Source: Semisulcospira habei (lineage: Eukaryota > Mollusca > Gastropoda > Semisulcospiridae). Taken from it: a stretch of 64,000 nt of DNA. The DNA lies in the NCBI GenBank assembly GCA_036245525.1, contig BTPG01000004.1, positions 48,013,823-48,077,822 of the forward strand, read 5' to 3'. This document shows positions 43,219 to 53,533 of this stretch, in pieces. How positions within the stretch are numbered: the stretch's first letter is position 1; every line of letters begins with the position of its first letter. Under the pieces are notes generated by a model that made no database searches, was not told the DNA's origin, and saw only the letters and a list, made by a program, of their open reading frames with translations. The position numbers and the translations under genes were made by a program.

Positions 43219-43351
43219 GCCTATAGGCGCCAAGCTATTCCGCCACCACCCTTGAACAATCATGGTCGATCTGTCTCCTGAATTGTAATGCAGTCCTCAG
43301 AGGATAACTCCAAAATGTGGGGATTTCGTACCTCGGGCACAGTGAGTTTAA

Positions 43352-43842
43352 GCTATACTGAAGCGCTCCCGGAACATTCTAAACATTGCATAAAACTCTT
43401 TGACGAATATCAACAGGTGATATGTATCCATAAAATGTGTTATAATGCCTCCTAACGAGTGGCTACGGTTGTTATTTCAGTCGTCCATAACTGCGTGATT
43501 ACATCACTGTGTGACCGTTTTAGCGGAACTCCACCAGGCGTCAGAGCCGAGGTAAAGGCTATTTATAGCTCAAACTCCAGGTCCTCGGAACAAAACAGAA
43601 AGTAGCTAGCCGGATCTGATATAACGGCCTTTGTAGGGCTATATCACAGTGAGGTGTCTTAACTTATAATCTGTCTGTGAGTGAAACATGCAGATATTCA
43701 TCAATGTAACAGATGTGTTCGCTCACGCACAGTTAAAGGGTAGCGGAGCTTTCAAACTTGTACTTTTCGTTCAATGTGCTTTTCATATGTTTGATTCATG
43801 TACAATGTCTTTAGTTTTATTGACTTTTTCCTTTCTTGTCTC
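43352..43842. other. No gene recognised
   Basis: Apparently low-copy sequence without family match. Confidence 0.45.
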
Positions 43843-43910
43843 TCGGGTGTGTATGTGTGTGTGTGCGTGTGTGTGTGTGTGTGCGCGCGCGCACACACAC
43901 ACACACACAC
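43843..43910. repeat. (GT)n-(GC)n-(CA)n self-complementary microsatellite
   Basis: GT repeats, then 'gcgcgcgcgc', then CA repeats. The tract is palindromic and purine-pyrimidine alternating, so it can form a cruciform or Z-DNA. Confidence 0.93.
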
Positions 43911-44017
43911 GAGAGGTGTGTGGGTGTTCGATCTTCTGTATAATTTTGAAGCAATCAACTTTCAATTGCCGCAGAATCGAAGGCAGACCTGTATTATGGA
44001 CTATACTGACGTGTGAA

Positions 44018-44130
44018 ATCCATACCAGAAACGTGACGTCCTGCCAAGCGTGTACAATGCCAAGAAAATTTCGACTGACAAAAAAAGAAACACCGAGGCT
44101 TTGAAAAGACAATCACAACACAATGTATTA
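44018..44130. mobile_element. Family G fragment
   Basis: 'cctgccaagcgtgtacaatg', 'acaaaaaaagaaacac' and 'aaaagacaatcacaacacaa' follow the order of the G left arm. The right arm is missing. Confidence 0.7.
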
Positions 44131-44202
44131 CATTTCTGTGCTAAAAAAACAAACAAAAGAAAAACCCAACTCTTTTTCAAAATAGTCTGCAGACCCGAAA
44201 AT

Positions 44203-44416
44203 TTAACCCATTCCGCCCTGACGCACAACAGCAGGAGATGGATCGATCATGATAATTCAATGGTAGTACTAGATTAGCTTGGCGCCTGTCGGCGCCAAGC
44301 TAATCTGGCACTACCCTTGAATTATCATAGTCGATCCATCTCCTGCAACAGGTGCATAGTCGTTAGATGACTCCGCCAAAATTTGGGAAATACGTGCGCC
44401 GGGCTGAATGAATTAA
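44203..44416 (-). mobile_element. TTAA-flanked MITE, family A (214 bp)
   Basis: TTAACCCATTCCGCCCTGACG start and 'cgggctgaatgaattaa' end. Full stem around 'ggcgcctgtcggcgcc' with a few mismatches. Confidence 0.93.
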
Positions 44417-45492
44417 ATAGATCCTGTTATACTTGTTGTATCGCACGCAGACTGCCCCAGTCGCACAACAGACGCATACACCGCCAATGACTCAGTCGGG
44501 CGCATTCACGCGGTAAAACTCAACACTAACTCTCTTTCTAATATGGGCCTTTATAAAACTAAGCAATAAAAGAACACTCAAAAGATTATGTACACCACCC
44601 CTTCTCACTACAAGCACATCAACACCGCATACACATACACAATGTAAACGCCAGGCTAGGTAATTGTCTCTCACAATCCAACCTGTTTTACTGGTGTTCT
44701 CGCTTGGTAACGTTCTGTCCTCCCAAATCTAATCGTGTAGGTCTTTCGTCGCATGCTTCCGAGTCGTCCCGTTTCTCGTACCGTGGACGTCCTCCTGACT
44801 CGCTCCGTAGTGTAGTCCCTGCTGACCCGGGTGTCTCGACACCGGTCGCTCACTCCCTGAGTGAAGAAATAACCTCGCCGTAGGTCCCTCGGCGGTAGCC
44901 TCTGTTAACTGACGTCTCTGCGTCACGTCGCTCCGCTCCACACAAGAACTCTGTACAATAAAGTCCTAATACCATAACACTTGCTAAACACTCACACATT
45001 GGATGATATGAGATACATTACGTAACCTGGCTGATACAAATAACTCTCACACGTTCATTCAAACACACACGTGCTTCATAACCCGAACTACTTTCGTAGC
45101 TCCCCATAACTGTCACTACATTGAAACAGACTATAACCTAACACTCGCCATATATTCTTTCATACATTGGAAAAGACTATACTTAACCACGTACTACCTT
45201 CATAACGACTTGGGCATACACACCTCACATTCCTTAGTTATCCATCTCGGTAAATAGCCACTTAGGAAAAACACCGGGTACCTCAACGAATTCCAAACCC
45301 ACATAACTAAACCAAACTAGTCAACGCTACACAACCGAATTACCTCCTACTAACGCATACTATCTTTAACTCAGTAACCATCAATAACACATATAAAAAC
45401 ATATCTGAATTCTAGGCTTCAGAGTCTTGGAATACGGCTAGAGTATCTGACGTACATCCGTCCACATTGACAGCCTAGCCCGCACTGACTAT
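44417..45492. other. Strand-asymmetric, C/A-rich stretch; no gene recognised
   Basis: From about 44950 to 45420 the plus strand is rich in A and C and poor in G (for example 'actaaaccaaactagtcaac'). AATAAA lies at about 44957. This could be a decayed LTR or untranslated region, but no LTR pair, primer site or domain was found. Confidence 0.4.
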
Positions 45493-46503
45493 TTAAGCTG
45501 AGGTGCAATGAGAAAAATCCGCCCAGCGCGTGTTTTTAAAAGACTGTACAGGGCCCAGCTTGGGCCCTGCCCCTAAGTGGGTCAAATCGGTTCGTAACTC
45601 AGTTGACGGAGTTGGCAACTGCGTATCCCGAGCTTGCAAAACTCTCGGAAAACGACAGACCACTTCCTGTTGCACGGAAATCATCGCGATTAGCAGATCG
45701 GACAACAGCAGACGATTCTGTGACACTTTGAAACTGACCGACAGCCACGGATTTTACGCGTTGGGGACTATGATGGCAGAATGTACGGCTGTACATGCTG
45801 TAAGTATGACTCCTGACACTTTGTAGTTGTGAACGAATTTTTTCAACACGTACCTCCAGTCCAATATAGGCTAATATAAATAAATAAAGAAGCATTGTGA
45901 TGTACAACCAACACAGTAAATTGGATGAGAGAGAGAGAGAGAGAGAATCGACTGTTTACATAGATGCCAAAAGATACAAGGTCGCCATGGGTCAAGCTGA
46001 TTTTTAGTAGCTGCCCTTCGTATGGAGAAATTTTTTTGCTGTTGGCCACTCCAGATGAAAAGATATAACAACAAACACAAAACGACAAATAACCCCTCCT
46101 TCCTCTCCCTTCCGATATCGAATAAAGCTTCAGGCTGTGCTGTGTAACTTACGGATAGCTCGGCCTGGTCCATATCCAGTGTGCGTCCAGGCAAGACACA
46201 AATGGCCTGCTCTGTCCGTCGGGTGGTCGAGTGTCGTCTGCTACTGTTGCTGTCAGTAGAAATATCGCTGGTTTAGATCAGTGATCGCGGTGCCCACTCC
46301 GCGCTGCATACAGGAAGTGGCCTGTCTTTTTCACGGGAGTTTTGCCAGCACGACAAACGCAGTTGAAAACTGAGTCAACTGAGTTCCAAACCGGTTTGCC
46401 GAAGTTAGCCGAACGTTCACGAAGACAGGGCCCTCGCTGGGTCCTGCAAAGTTTTTTTAAAACACGTGCGGGGCGGAGTTTTTTGACTGTTTCTCAGCTT
46501 TAA
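45493..46503. mobile_element. 1-kb element with about 110-bp inverted repeats and TTAA ends
   Basis: TTAAGCTGAG at the left and CTCAGCTTTAA at the right. Inside, 'ccgcccagcgcgtgttttta' answers 'taaaacacgtgcggggcgga', and 'acagggcccagcttgggccc' answers 'gggccctcgctgggtcctgc'. The repeats run to about 45608 and from about 46363. The 750-bp interior holds no recognisable transposase, so it is a non-autonomous candidate. Pairing is imperfect, hence old. Confidence 0.78.
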
Positions 46504-46689
46504 ACCTCTGATAGACTGAGTTCTCGCTAAAATCCCCGTGCAAAACGTTTCCCTACGATTTCACGTCGCCCCCTGCCCCCACGGAATAATTGTCACAAGA
46601 CAAAACGCTGACAAAACCGTACCATACAAAACCCTCTGTGTGAACCCTATGCGTGAGCATAGAGTTTCATCACACTTGTCTTTTTGGAA

Positions 46690-47095
46690 GCGTCACTGTT
46701 TCTTTGTCGGTCGCAATCCAGACCAAACATATGACTGCGAAGTGTGTAAAATGCAGAGAAGAGCCCAAAGGAGAAAGAAACACGCTTAGAAAAGAAAGTT
46801 ATAACACAATTTATTAATATTTCTGGTAAATACCCTTTTTGAAAAATAGACAAACAAACAAATATAGAAATCACTCGCTACTTATCTTCATTATCGCAGA
46901 AGGAATGTCTTCTTTCTTTACATTCTTTACATTCCTTCTGCGACAATGAAGATAAGTAGCGACTGATCTCCATATTTGTTTGACTCTTTTGAAAAAAGGG
47001 TATTTACCCGAAATTGTGTTGTAACTGTCTTTTCTACGTGTGTTTCATTCTCCGTTCGGTTCTTCTCTTTGTCGGTCGAAATTCTCTTGACATCT
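46690..47095. mobile_element. Long palindrome, family G, copy 2
   Basis: Left arm to about 46915 and right arm from about 46925. 'tcgctacttatcttcattat' pairs with 'acaatgaagataagtagcga', and 'gcttagaaaagaaagttata' with the right-hand 'ttgtaactgtcttttctacg'. The arms have diverged by scattered substitutions. Confidence 0.88.
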
Positions 47096-47258
47096 GTGAG
47101 GCTGGGTATGTCATTTCCTATTTTATCTCCATTGAGCTTGCGAGAACCCCACCTTCCCCAGTAAGCAAGAGGTCACAGGGCCTTTTCCTGCGGAAACATA
47201 GACCTTTTTATGTCAGTGGAAGTGTATCGAGAATGGGTGGCCATTCCTCGCGCCATCA

Positions 47259-47345
47259 AACCGTTATATCGGCAGCGGTGTTAGTCGCGATGATTCTTGC
47301 AGGAATCACCGCGACTAAAACCGCTACCGACACCCAAAGGGTTAA
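47259..47345. mobile_element. Family D MITE, left terminus mutated
   Basis: 'atcggcagcggtgttagtcg' and 'cgactaaaaccgctaccgac' pair around 'gcaggaatc'. The right end 'acccaaagggttaa' is intact. Confidence 0.87.
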
Positions 47346-47405
47346 TTTCCACTGTAATGGTACTCTCATAATAGAGCACCATAACAACATTCTACTGTGT
47401 GCCTC

Positions 47406-47481
47406 GGAGATCTAGACTGACTTTGGAGATCTAGACTGACATTGGAGATCTAGACTGACATTGGAGATCTAGACTGACATT
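47406..47481. repeat. 19-bp tandem unit, 4 copies
   Basis: 'ggagatctagactgacatt' repeats four times with one a/t difference and a partial fifth start. Confidence 0.93.
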
Positions 47482-47495
47482 GGAGTTTCGAGGGC

Positions 47496-47717
47496 TTAAC
47501 CCTTTCGCTGTGGAGAGAAAAATATGTCTCAACACGATCCGACTGCAAGAGACATAGATCCTCATGAGCCCCCGCGACTGCGGGGGCTCATGAGGATCTA
47601 TGTCTCTTGCTGAGACCAATTTGCATCCACGTTCCTTGGACGGTTTGTGACTTTTGGTCATTGAATGAACAAAGGTTTCGGAAACCAAATATGCGTCCAG
47701 TTGCAGGGAAAAGGTTA
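47496..47717 (-). mobile_element. Family C MITE (222 bp) with perfect core
   Basis: TTAACCCTTTCGCTGTGG start; the end 'ggaaaaggttac' has a mutated TTAA. The 66-bp core hairpin is perfect and carries 'gagacatag' on the left and 'ctatgtctc' on the right. Confidence 0.93.
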
Positions 47718-47826
47718 CTATTTGTGTCCGATGTCAGGCGATTCTCCGTCATGCTGCGGATAAAAAAAAAATGGAACATGAAAAAAAATACTACTCTTCC
47801 TTATCTGTTGAACTTCCGGCTTGACC

Positions 47827-47938
47827 GCTAGAGAGGGAGCGACCGTGATAGCTAAAGAGTAGTGCCCAGTTAGCTGACCGCGCCAATTCAATCAGGCACT
47901 ACTCTTGAAGTGTTGCGGTCGATCCATCTCCCGCCCAA
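47827..47938. mobile_element. Family A stem, ends lost
   Basis: 'aaagagtagtgcccagttag' and 'caggcactactcttgaagtg' pair. 'gatccatctcccgc' recalls the A right flank. Confidence 0.75.
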
Positions 47939-48019
47939 GAGTTGTACGTGATATATAGCAGACAGCTATACAAGCAGATCATAATCATGACCCAATACCA
48001 ATAATGATGATGACAATAA

Positions 48020-48215
48020 TAATGTTGAGAAGAAAGAACACGCTTAGAAAAGACAATTACAACACAGCTGTGTTGTAATGGCCCTTTCTAAGCGTGTTAA
48101 CCCTGTGGATGTGGATCCAGGAATCATCGCGACTAAAACCGCTACTGACACCCATGAGGTTAATTCTTTCTTTGTTGGAATCTTGTTTGCAATTTTACAC
48201 GCTTGGCAGTCATCT
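48020..48215. mobile_element. Family G short form, interrupted by D
   Basis: 'cacgcttagaaaagacaatt' pairs with 'gtaatggccctttctaagcg' around 'acaacacagctgtgttgt'. After 'gcgtg' a D element intervenes, then 'ctttctttgttggaa' and 'cacgcttggcagtcatcttt' resume. Confidence 0.83.
48097..48163. mobile_element. Family D MITE nested in G (67 bp)
   Basis: TTAACCCTGTGGATGTGG, then the right arm 'gaatcatcgcgactaaaacc' and 'cacccatgaggttaa'. It is bounded by TTAA at both ends within G sequence. Confidence 0.87.
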
Positions 48216-48925
48216 TTTTGAAGGCCCACTACCGCCGTAACTGTTCAAAGATACACTTCTGTAACAGGGTTACGAAACGCTACACATAGGTCTGGTTATG
48301 GTTCATTTAGACACAGGACAATCCAGTTCAGCACACGTCGTAACTTGACAATGACTCCACTCCGTTCTAGAAATACAACGCAATTAGTACTATTAACTGC
48401 TAACAATAGATTAAAAGAAGTACCCAACGGAGAAAGAAACACGCTTAGAAAAAACGGTACAATATTAATATTTCGGGTAAATACCCTTTGTCAAAATAGA
48501 CAAACAAACAGAGACATTAGCCGCTACTTATCTTCATATGCAGAAGGAATATGGCAATGAGTTGCCATATTCCTTCTGCATATGAAGATAAGTAGCGGCT
48601 AATGTCTCTGTTTGTTTGTCTATTTTGACAAAGGGTATTTACCCGAAATATTAATAAATTGTGTTGTACCGTTTTTTCTAAGCGTGTTTCTTTCTCCGTT
48701 GGGTACTCTTTTGCATTTCACACGCTTGGCAGTCACCTTTTTGGTCTGAATTGCTTAACAATAGATTGACACGCTAACAGCAGCGCAGAATAAATAAGTG
48801 CGATTACGCGTGTGCTTTTGCTGCGTGTCCGAGCTGCTGTTAAGGTTCATTAGGTGTGTCGACAAGGCATAAGAAACACAAACGCTGCTGACATGTCTTC
48901 AAAATGTACGTGTAATGGTACTGTG
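48216..48925 (-). repeat. Dispersed repeat M, copy 3, interrupted by G
   Basis: Reverse complement of copy 1: 'ctaccgccgtaactgttc' through 'cactccgttctagaaataca', then resuming after the G insertion with 'agcagcgcagaataaataag' to 'gtaatggtactgt'. Confidence 0.92.
48412..48755. mobile_element. Family G palindrome with 12-bp target duplication
   Basis: 'taacaatagatt' flanks it at 48400-48411 and 48756-48767. Arms of about 140 bp ('cacgcttagaaaaaacggta', 'aatattaatatttcgggtaa', 'agccgctacttatcttcata') are almost identical to their complements, meeting at 'atggcaatgagttgccat'. The flank 'cacgcttggcagtcaccttt' lies outside the palindrome on the right only. Confidence 0.94.
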
Positions 48926-49275
48926 GATTTGATAATGCTGTAATAATAGTCTACGGTCTCATTCATATAGGAGTACACACTTCCGCCCTGCCCAGGCAGA
49001 AGGCAGTTATAGGTCCATTTTTTTGGGTGAAAACCGATATGTCTTTGTAATATTTTGAATTATTTTGTTTTTCCTTCACATGGCAGACATGTTCACACGT
49101 CTGAAATACGTCTGTCGTTTTCTTATCATTCTCTTTGGGTGTTTTTTTGTGTTTTTTTTTTTTTTTGACATTATTGACGAATACTTTGCTGCACTGATAA
49201 GCAGCACTAATCTGACACAATAAGTTCTTTTCTTTCTTTTTTGTCCAAAAGAAATAACATTTCAATAGGAAAAGG
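48926..49275. other. No gene recognised; poly-T near 49151-49166
   Basis: AT-rich sequence; a 159-codon minus-strand frame spanning this part and the next simple repeat is compositional. Confidence 0.5.
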
Positions 49276-49440
49276 AATGAGGAGTAATAATCATCATCAT
49301 CATTATCATAATGATAATGATAATGATGATGATGATGACGATGATGACATTTCAAAAGAAAAAGGAATGAATCATCATCATCATCATATAATGATAATAC
49401 TAATGATGATGATGGTGATAACGATGATGATGATATTAAC
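49276..49440. repeat. (ATC/ATG)n trinucleotide microsatellite
   Basis: Two blocks of ATC/GAT repeats, each followed by 'tttcaaa(a)gaaa.ggaatga'-like sequence, indicating a local duplication. Confidence 0.92.
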
Positions 49441-49661
49441 AAAAATGTTGATGATTCTTTACAATTGTTGGCTCCAAAGGTGATACAGCCTGTGTGCTCT
49501 CATCAGTCTAGCAATCGCGCTGTGCACGTGGGTCATATAACATTATCCTTTTGTGTGGGTACGGTGTAGGTATCGATTAGAGCGGCAAGCTCCTTTTTTC
49601 TATTGTAATCATGTACAGCCCCATTCCCACCTGTGGATTTAAATGGGGCTGGTCCCGTCCA

Positions 49662-49728
49662 GCAAGATGCATGGATTCTCATGAGACCCTGCGGCCGCAG
49701 TGGCTTATGAGAATCAATGCATTTTGCA
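49662..49728. repeat. C-core hairpin with paired change
   Basis: 'gcaagatgcatggattctca' and 'tgagaatcaatgcattttgc' pair. 'gatgcat' and 'atgcatt' replace the usual aggcat/atgcct. Confidence 0.85.
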
Positions 49729-50127
49729 GATGGAACGACTTAGCGCAGACGTTGCATTACGTACCCATTCCTTCCAATTTTTGTGTCACAGATGTTGGGA
49801 GGGATTGGACAGGGGTCGGTTTTATGTATGTTTATATTTCTATACATAGATTTGCATTTGTGTATTTGTGTAATGGATTACCGTCAGGTTGGATTCTGAA
49901 GTGTCGGTGTGTCAGTGAGTGTGAAAGCAGCAAATATTTCAAATGATTGGAATATCTGAACTTTTGAGGGCAACGGGCATTGGTCAGGTTCAAAAAAAGT
50001 TGTGAAAGTATCCACGGTGAACCAGATCTGTGTTTGTATGACGATTTCGACTAAAGAGGAAGACTTATAAGGAATGGGATGGTAGAGCGCGTATGCGCCT
50101 TAGCGAGCGTATTAATTTATACAGACT
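49729..50127. other. No gene recognised
   Basis: Mixed sequence; no coding or repeat signal. Confidence 0.45.
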
Positions 50128-50330
50128 TTAACCCGTTCAGCCCTGACGCACTACAGCAGGAGATGGGTCGACCATGATAATTCAAGACCGAGCGACTCCA
50201 ATTCTCAAACTGTTTCAAGTGAATCATAGTCACCGAGTGACCATGAATCCAACAGCCGAGAATGGCGGAAGTCTCGAGGTTTGCTCTCGGTGATTATGAA
50301 TCAAACAGTTTGAGAATGGGAGTCGCGAGG
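50128..50330. mobile_element. Half a family A MITE joined to an unrelated foldback
   Basis: TTAACCCGTTCAGCCCTGACG to 'ccatgataattcaag' is the left part of A. Then 'gagcgactccaattctcaaa' pairs with 'tttgagaatgggagtcgcga', and 'gaatcatagtcaccgag' with 'ctcggtgattatgaatc', enclosing about 45 nt. Confidence 0.8.
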
Positions 50331-50613
50331 TCAGTCAAGAAATGATATTTTACGAACACTCCACTTCTGTATTTTATAGACCCTTTTATATTTCACAGTA
50401 TGAATCCAGTCACCAAAATTCAAACAAAGCAGACGACACTGAGTTTCGCCGTTTCAGTCCTTAGCCTGTTTCAGTGTCGGCTGCCTCGCGCTGATTCAGT
50501 CTGTTGAGTTTCTCTGCTTTCAGAGCAAATGTAAACGTTGGATCTCCGCTACAGCAGTGACGACGAATTGTAAAGGTTTGTCTGTTTCACTTTCAGACGT
50601 TTTTATCGCTTTC

Positions 50614-50835
50614 TTAACTCATTCTACCCCAGACACACCACAGCAAGATATGGATCGACCATGATAGTTCACCAGGGTGATGCCGCCACGGAATCGGCTT
50701 GGCGCCTATGGGCGCCAAGCTATTCTGGCATCACCCTTGAACTATCATGGTCGATCTGTGTCCTGCATTGCACTGCAGTCTTCAGAGGACAACGGGAAAA
50801 TTTAAGGATTTCGGTCTTGGGGTAGAATGAGTTAA
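50614..50835 (-). mobile_element. TTAA-flanked MITE, family B (222 bp)
   Basis: TTAACTCATTCTACCCC start, 'ggggtagaatgagttaa' end. The left arm carries small insertions ('cacca', 'ccacggaatc') that break pairing with the intact right arm. Confidence 0.93.
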
Positions 50836-51327
50836 GGAGCGCGATGTTACTGATTTTAGTGCAGAGTAAGCTTTTGCCGCCTATAGTTGTACTATTTATC
50901 GGCCCAGAAAGCACTGCGCTGTAAGACTGGTGTGGGGGATTTTCTCATATAAAAGTCGTTTTGAAGGGTTCAATAAGTGTGTTACTATAATAGTAATACA
51001 CTTATGATTTGACCAAATGCGTACTTTTGTCACTAGTTTGTCACTAATCGTTATTGGCGTTGACCCGTGGTTTTGCACCTCACCGACACGCCGAGCAAAC
51101 TGTGTCAGTACGTCTGCGCACACAGAGGAATCCGCCGCGCCAGCATCGACGATCCATCGACCGGGGGAAAAAAAAGCCTTTTGCGACTTTCAGGTGGGGA
51201 TTGTGGGGGTAATTATACTATTATGGGATGCAGCGGGAGCCAGAGTGTCGGACTATGTTTCGCCCTCACTGACCGTCCCAGTGTGTTCGCTCGTCAGTCT
51301 CTCCCAACATAACCCACCACCGCCGTG
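50836..51327. other. No gene recognised
   Basis: A short palindrome 'agtgtgttactataatagtaatacact' region lies near 50976-51003. Otherwise low-copy. Confidence 0.45.
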
Positions 51328-51404
51328 TCCCATCTGCAAGAGATAGATTCTCGCGAACCCCTGCGACGGCTCGCGAGAATGTATGCCTCTTGCAGATGGG
51401 ACAA
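51328..51404. repeat. C-core hairpin with paired change and extended stem
   Basis: 'gtcccatctgcaagagatag' pairs with 'tgcctcttgcagatgggac'; 'ctcgcgaacccc' and 'ggctcgcgag' replace tcatgagcccc/ggggctcatga in both arms. Confidence 0.88.
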
Positions 51405-51684
51405 GTGTGCAGGAGGAGAGACTAGGTACAATCGTGGACAGCGCCCGAGGGAGTTGTGAAGTGCCCACCCAGTGTTCAATATTGGATGTCTCCACGTCTC
51501 TGACAGCTTGTGTGTCAGTCCACGCAGCAGAAATGGCTCGGCATTCTGGGGCAGCGATGGAAGACACTCCCTCCCCAATGCGCAAAACAAGACGCACAGA
51601 ACTTCATGAGTTCCCACCTCCTCCTCCCTACCCTCCTTAAGAAAGTTGTACATATTAATTTTCATGCAGTTGCAGTATGAGCGG

Positions 51685-52065
51685 GGGTGGGTGGGGAGCG
51701 GAGGAGGCAGGGGCGTGTGTGTGTGGGGGGGGGGGAGGCGGGGGGGGGGGGGGGGGGGGGCGGGGATAGACGCGCCAAGCGTGTGTTAAAATCTCTTGCA
51801 CCTTATCATCACCCGTCAAAATATTGAAAGCCGGGTTGTGGGGGGGGGGAGGGGGAGGGAGGGGGGTGTCCTAACCCCAGAAAATAGACTTTGATACCAT
51901 TTTAAAGACGTTTTGGCCGGGGTAGGTGTGGGGTGTGCGGAACCGTTGGAACACCACCACCACCCACCCCACCCACCCCCGCCCATTCATCCCCCAATCC
52001 GCCCCCCTCGCCCCCCCCCCAAAAAAAAAAAAAAAAAAAAAAAAAAGAATCCGCCCCTGGGGCAA
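51685..52065. repeat. Dispersed repeat K-like copy with poly-G, C-rich and poly-A tracts
   Basis: Long G runs at 51725-51765 and about 51840-51866, then 'tttgataccattttaaagac', C-rich sequence, 26 A at about 52021-52046 and 'gaatccgcccctgggg'. It resembles K at 29.8 kb in order and composition. Confidence 0.65.
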
Positions 52066-52202
52066 GTAGACAGTACACGCTTTACGTCAACGAAGTCACT
52101 GGCATGCCAGTTATGATTTAGTTCCAGTTACTGCTAAGCCAGTGATTAACGACATGGTGTAACCCAAGCCCCATTACTCACAGCCAGAATATGGTAGAGA
52201 AT

Positions 52203-52262
52203 GACGAGGCTTATGGTGCTCTGACGAGGCTTATGGTGCCCTGACCAGGTTTATGGTCCCTT
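52203..52262. repeat. 20-bp tandem unit, 3 copies
   Basis: 'gacgaggcttatggtgctct' occurs three times with substitutions in the last. The LINE lies 13 bp downstream. Confidence 0.88.
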
Positions 52263-52275
52263 GATAGTACCCGCG

Positions 52276-53504
52276 TCCAGCTCCACGAGGACCAGCAAGG
52301 CCAGGTCAGACTAAACAGTGACCTCTCAGAACCATTCCCCATTCGCAACGGCGTGAAGCAAGGCTGCGTGCTGGCACCGACCCTCTTCACCATCTTCTTC
52401 AGCATGATGTTGAAGCAGGCCACAGTGGACCTCGACGATGACGATGCAGTGTACATCAGGTATCGTCTCGATGGCAGCCTGTTCAACCTCAGACGACTGC
52501 AGGCCCACACGAAAACCCTAGACCAACTGATTCGTGAGCTGCTCTTCGCTGATGACGCTGCCCTCGTTGCACACACAGAGAGAGCCTTGCAGCGCATTAC
52601 GTCCTGCTTCGCAGATGCTGCCCAGCTCTTTGGACTTGAGGTCAGTCTGAAAAAGACAGAGGTCCTTCATCAGCCGGCACCCAAGGAAGAGCATCGCCCT
52701 CCCCACATCACCATCGGCGAGTCCGAACTGAAGTCTGTACACCAGTTTACCTACCTTGGCTGCATCATCACGTCAGACGCCAAGCTGGACAAGGAGCTGG
52801 ACAACAGGCTGGCAAAAGCGAACAGTGCTTTCGGGCGACTATTCAAGCGGGTGTGGCACAATCAACAGCTGAAAAAAGGCACCAAGATCAGCTACAGAGC
52901 TGTCGTCCTCACCACCCTGCTGTACGGTTCCGAGTCCTGGGCCCTCTACCGCAGCCAACTACGACTCCTCGAACGCTTTCACCAGCGCTGCCTGCGTACC
53001 ATCCTCAGCATTCACTGGAGTGACTATGTCACCAACGTCGAGGTCCTTGAACAGGCGGAAACTGTGAGCATCGAGGCTTTGCTGCTGCGGACACAGCTTC
53101 GCTGGGCGGGGCACGTCTCCAGGATGGAGGATCATCGCCTACCCAAGATCACTCTGTTCGGCGAGCTTGCCACTGGACACCGAGACAGAGGGGCACCAAA
53201 GAAGAGATACAAAGACGGTCTCAAGAAGTCGCTTAGTGCCTGCCAAATCGACCACCGCCAGTGGTCTTCGCTTGCTGCGGACCGTGACACCTGGCGCTCC
53301 ACCATTCACAAGGCAGCCGTCTCCTTTGAGGACTCTCGCAGAGCTAACCTTAAGGACAAGCGGCTTAGAAGAAAAAACAGAGTTGTCGTAACTCAGAACC
53401 CTGACCAGACCTTCCCCTGCAGCCACTGCGGTCGAACCTGCCTGTCCCGGATTGGCCTCCGCAGCCACGAAAATGCCTGCAGACGACGTGGGCAAGCCCT
53501 ATAG
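52276..53504 (+). pseudogene. LINE reverse transcriptase fragment with C-terminal zinc finger
   Basis: The frame is open from the 5' breakpoint (QLHEDQQGQVRLNSDL at 52278) to the stop at 53502-53504, about 409 codons. In order: RT motif NGVKQGCVLAPTLF, catalytic LLFADDAALVAHT (FADD at about 52545), KKTEVLHQPAP, FTYLGCIITSDAKLD, LLYGSESWALYRSQ, RWAGHVSRMEDHRLPK and a finger of C-X2-C-X12-H-X3-C type. Domains upstream, including the first catalytic Asp and the endonuclease, are lost by 5' truncation, so it is dead on arrival despite being stop-free. It resembles RT proteins widely annotated in invertebrates as mobile-element polymerases. The clade (RTE-like or another APE-type lineage) is not settled from the sequence alone. 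Confidence 0.95.
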
Positions 53505-53533
53505 AATCTTCGTTCGCGAAGTCAAGCCAAGAA
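52276..53533 (+). mobile_element. 5'-truncated LINE with 10-bp target duplication
   Basis: 'agtacccgcg' lies at 52266-52275 and again at 53534-53543. The insert starts inside the reverse transcriptase and ends at 'gcgaagtcaagccaagaa'. There is no poly-A tail, so 3' recognition probably relies on this conserved end. Confidence 0.95.

Larger units (their letters stand above)
42272..43351 (-). mobile_element. Family B MITE split by a LINE in its loop
   Basis: TTAACTCATTCCGCCCGCG left end, the left arm to 'gaatagcttggcgcctat', then the LINE. The right arm resumes 'gcctataggcgccaagctat' and ends 'cacagtgagtttaa'. Removing 859 bp of LINE and one 6-bp duplicate leaves 215 bp, the normal family B length. 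Confidence 0.95.
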
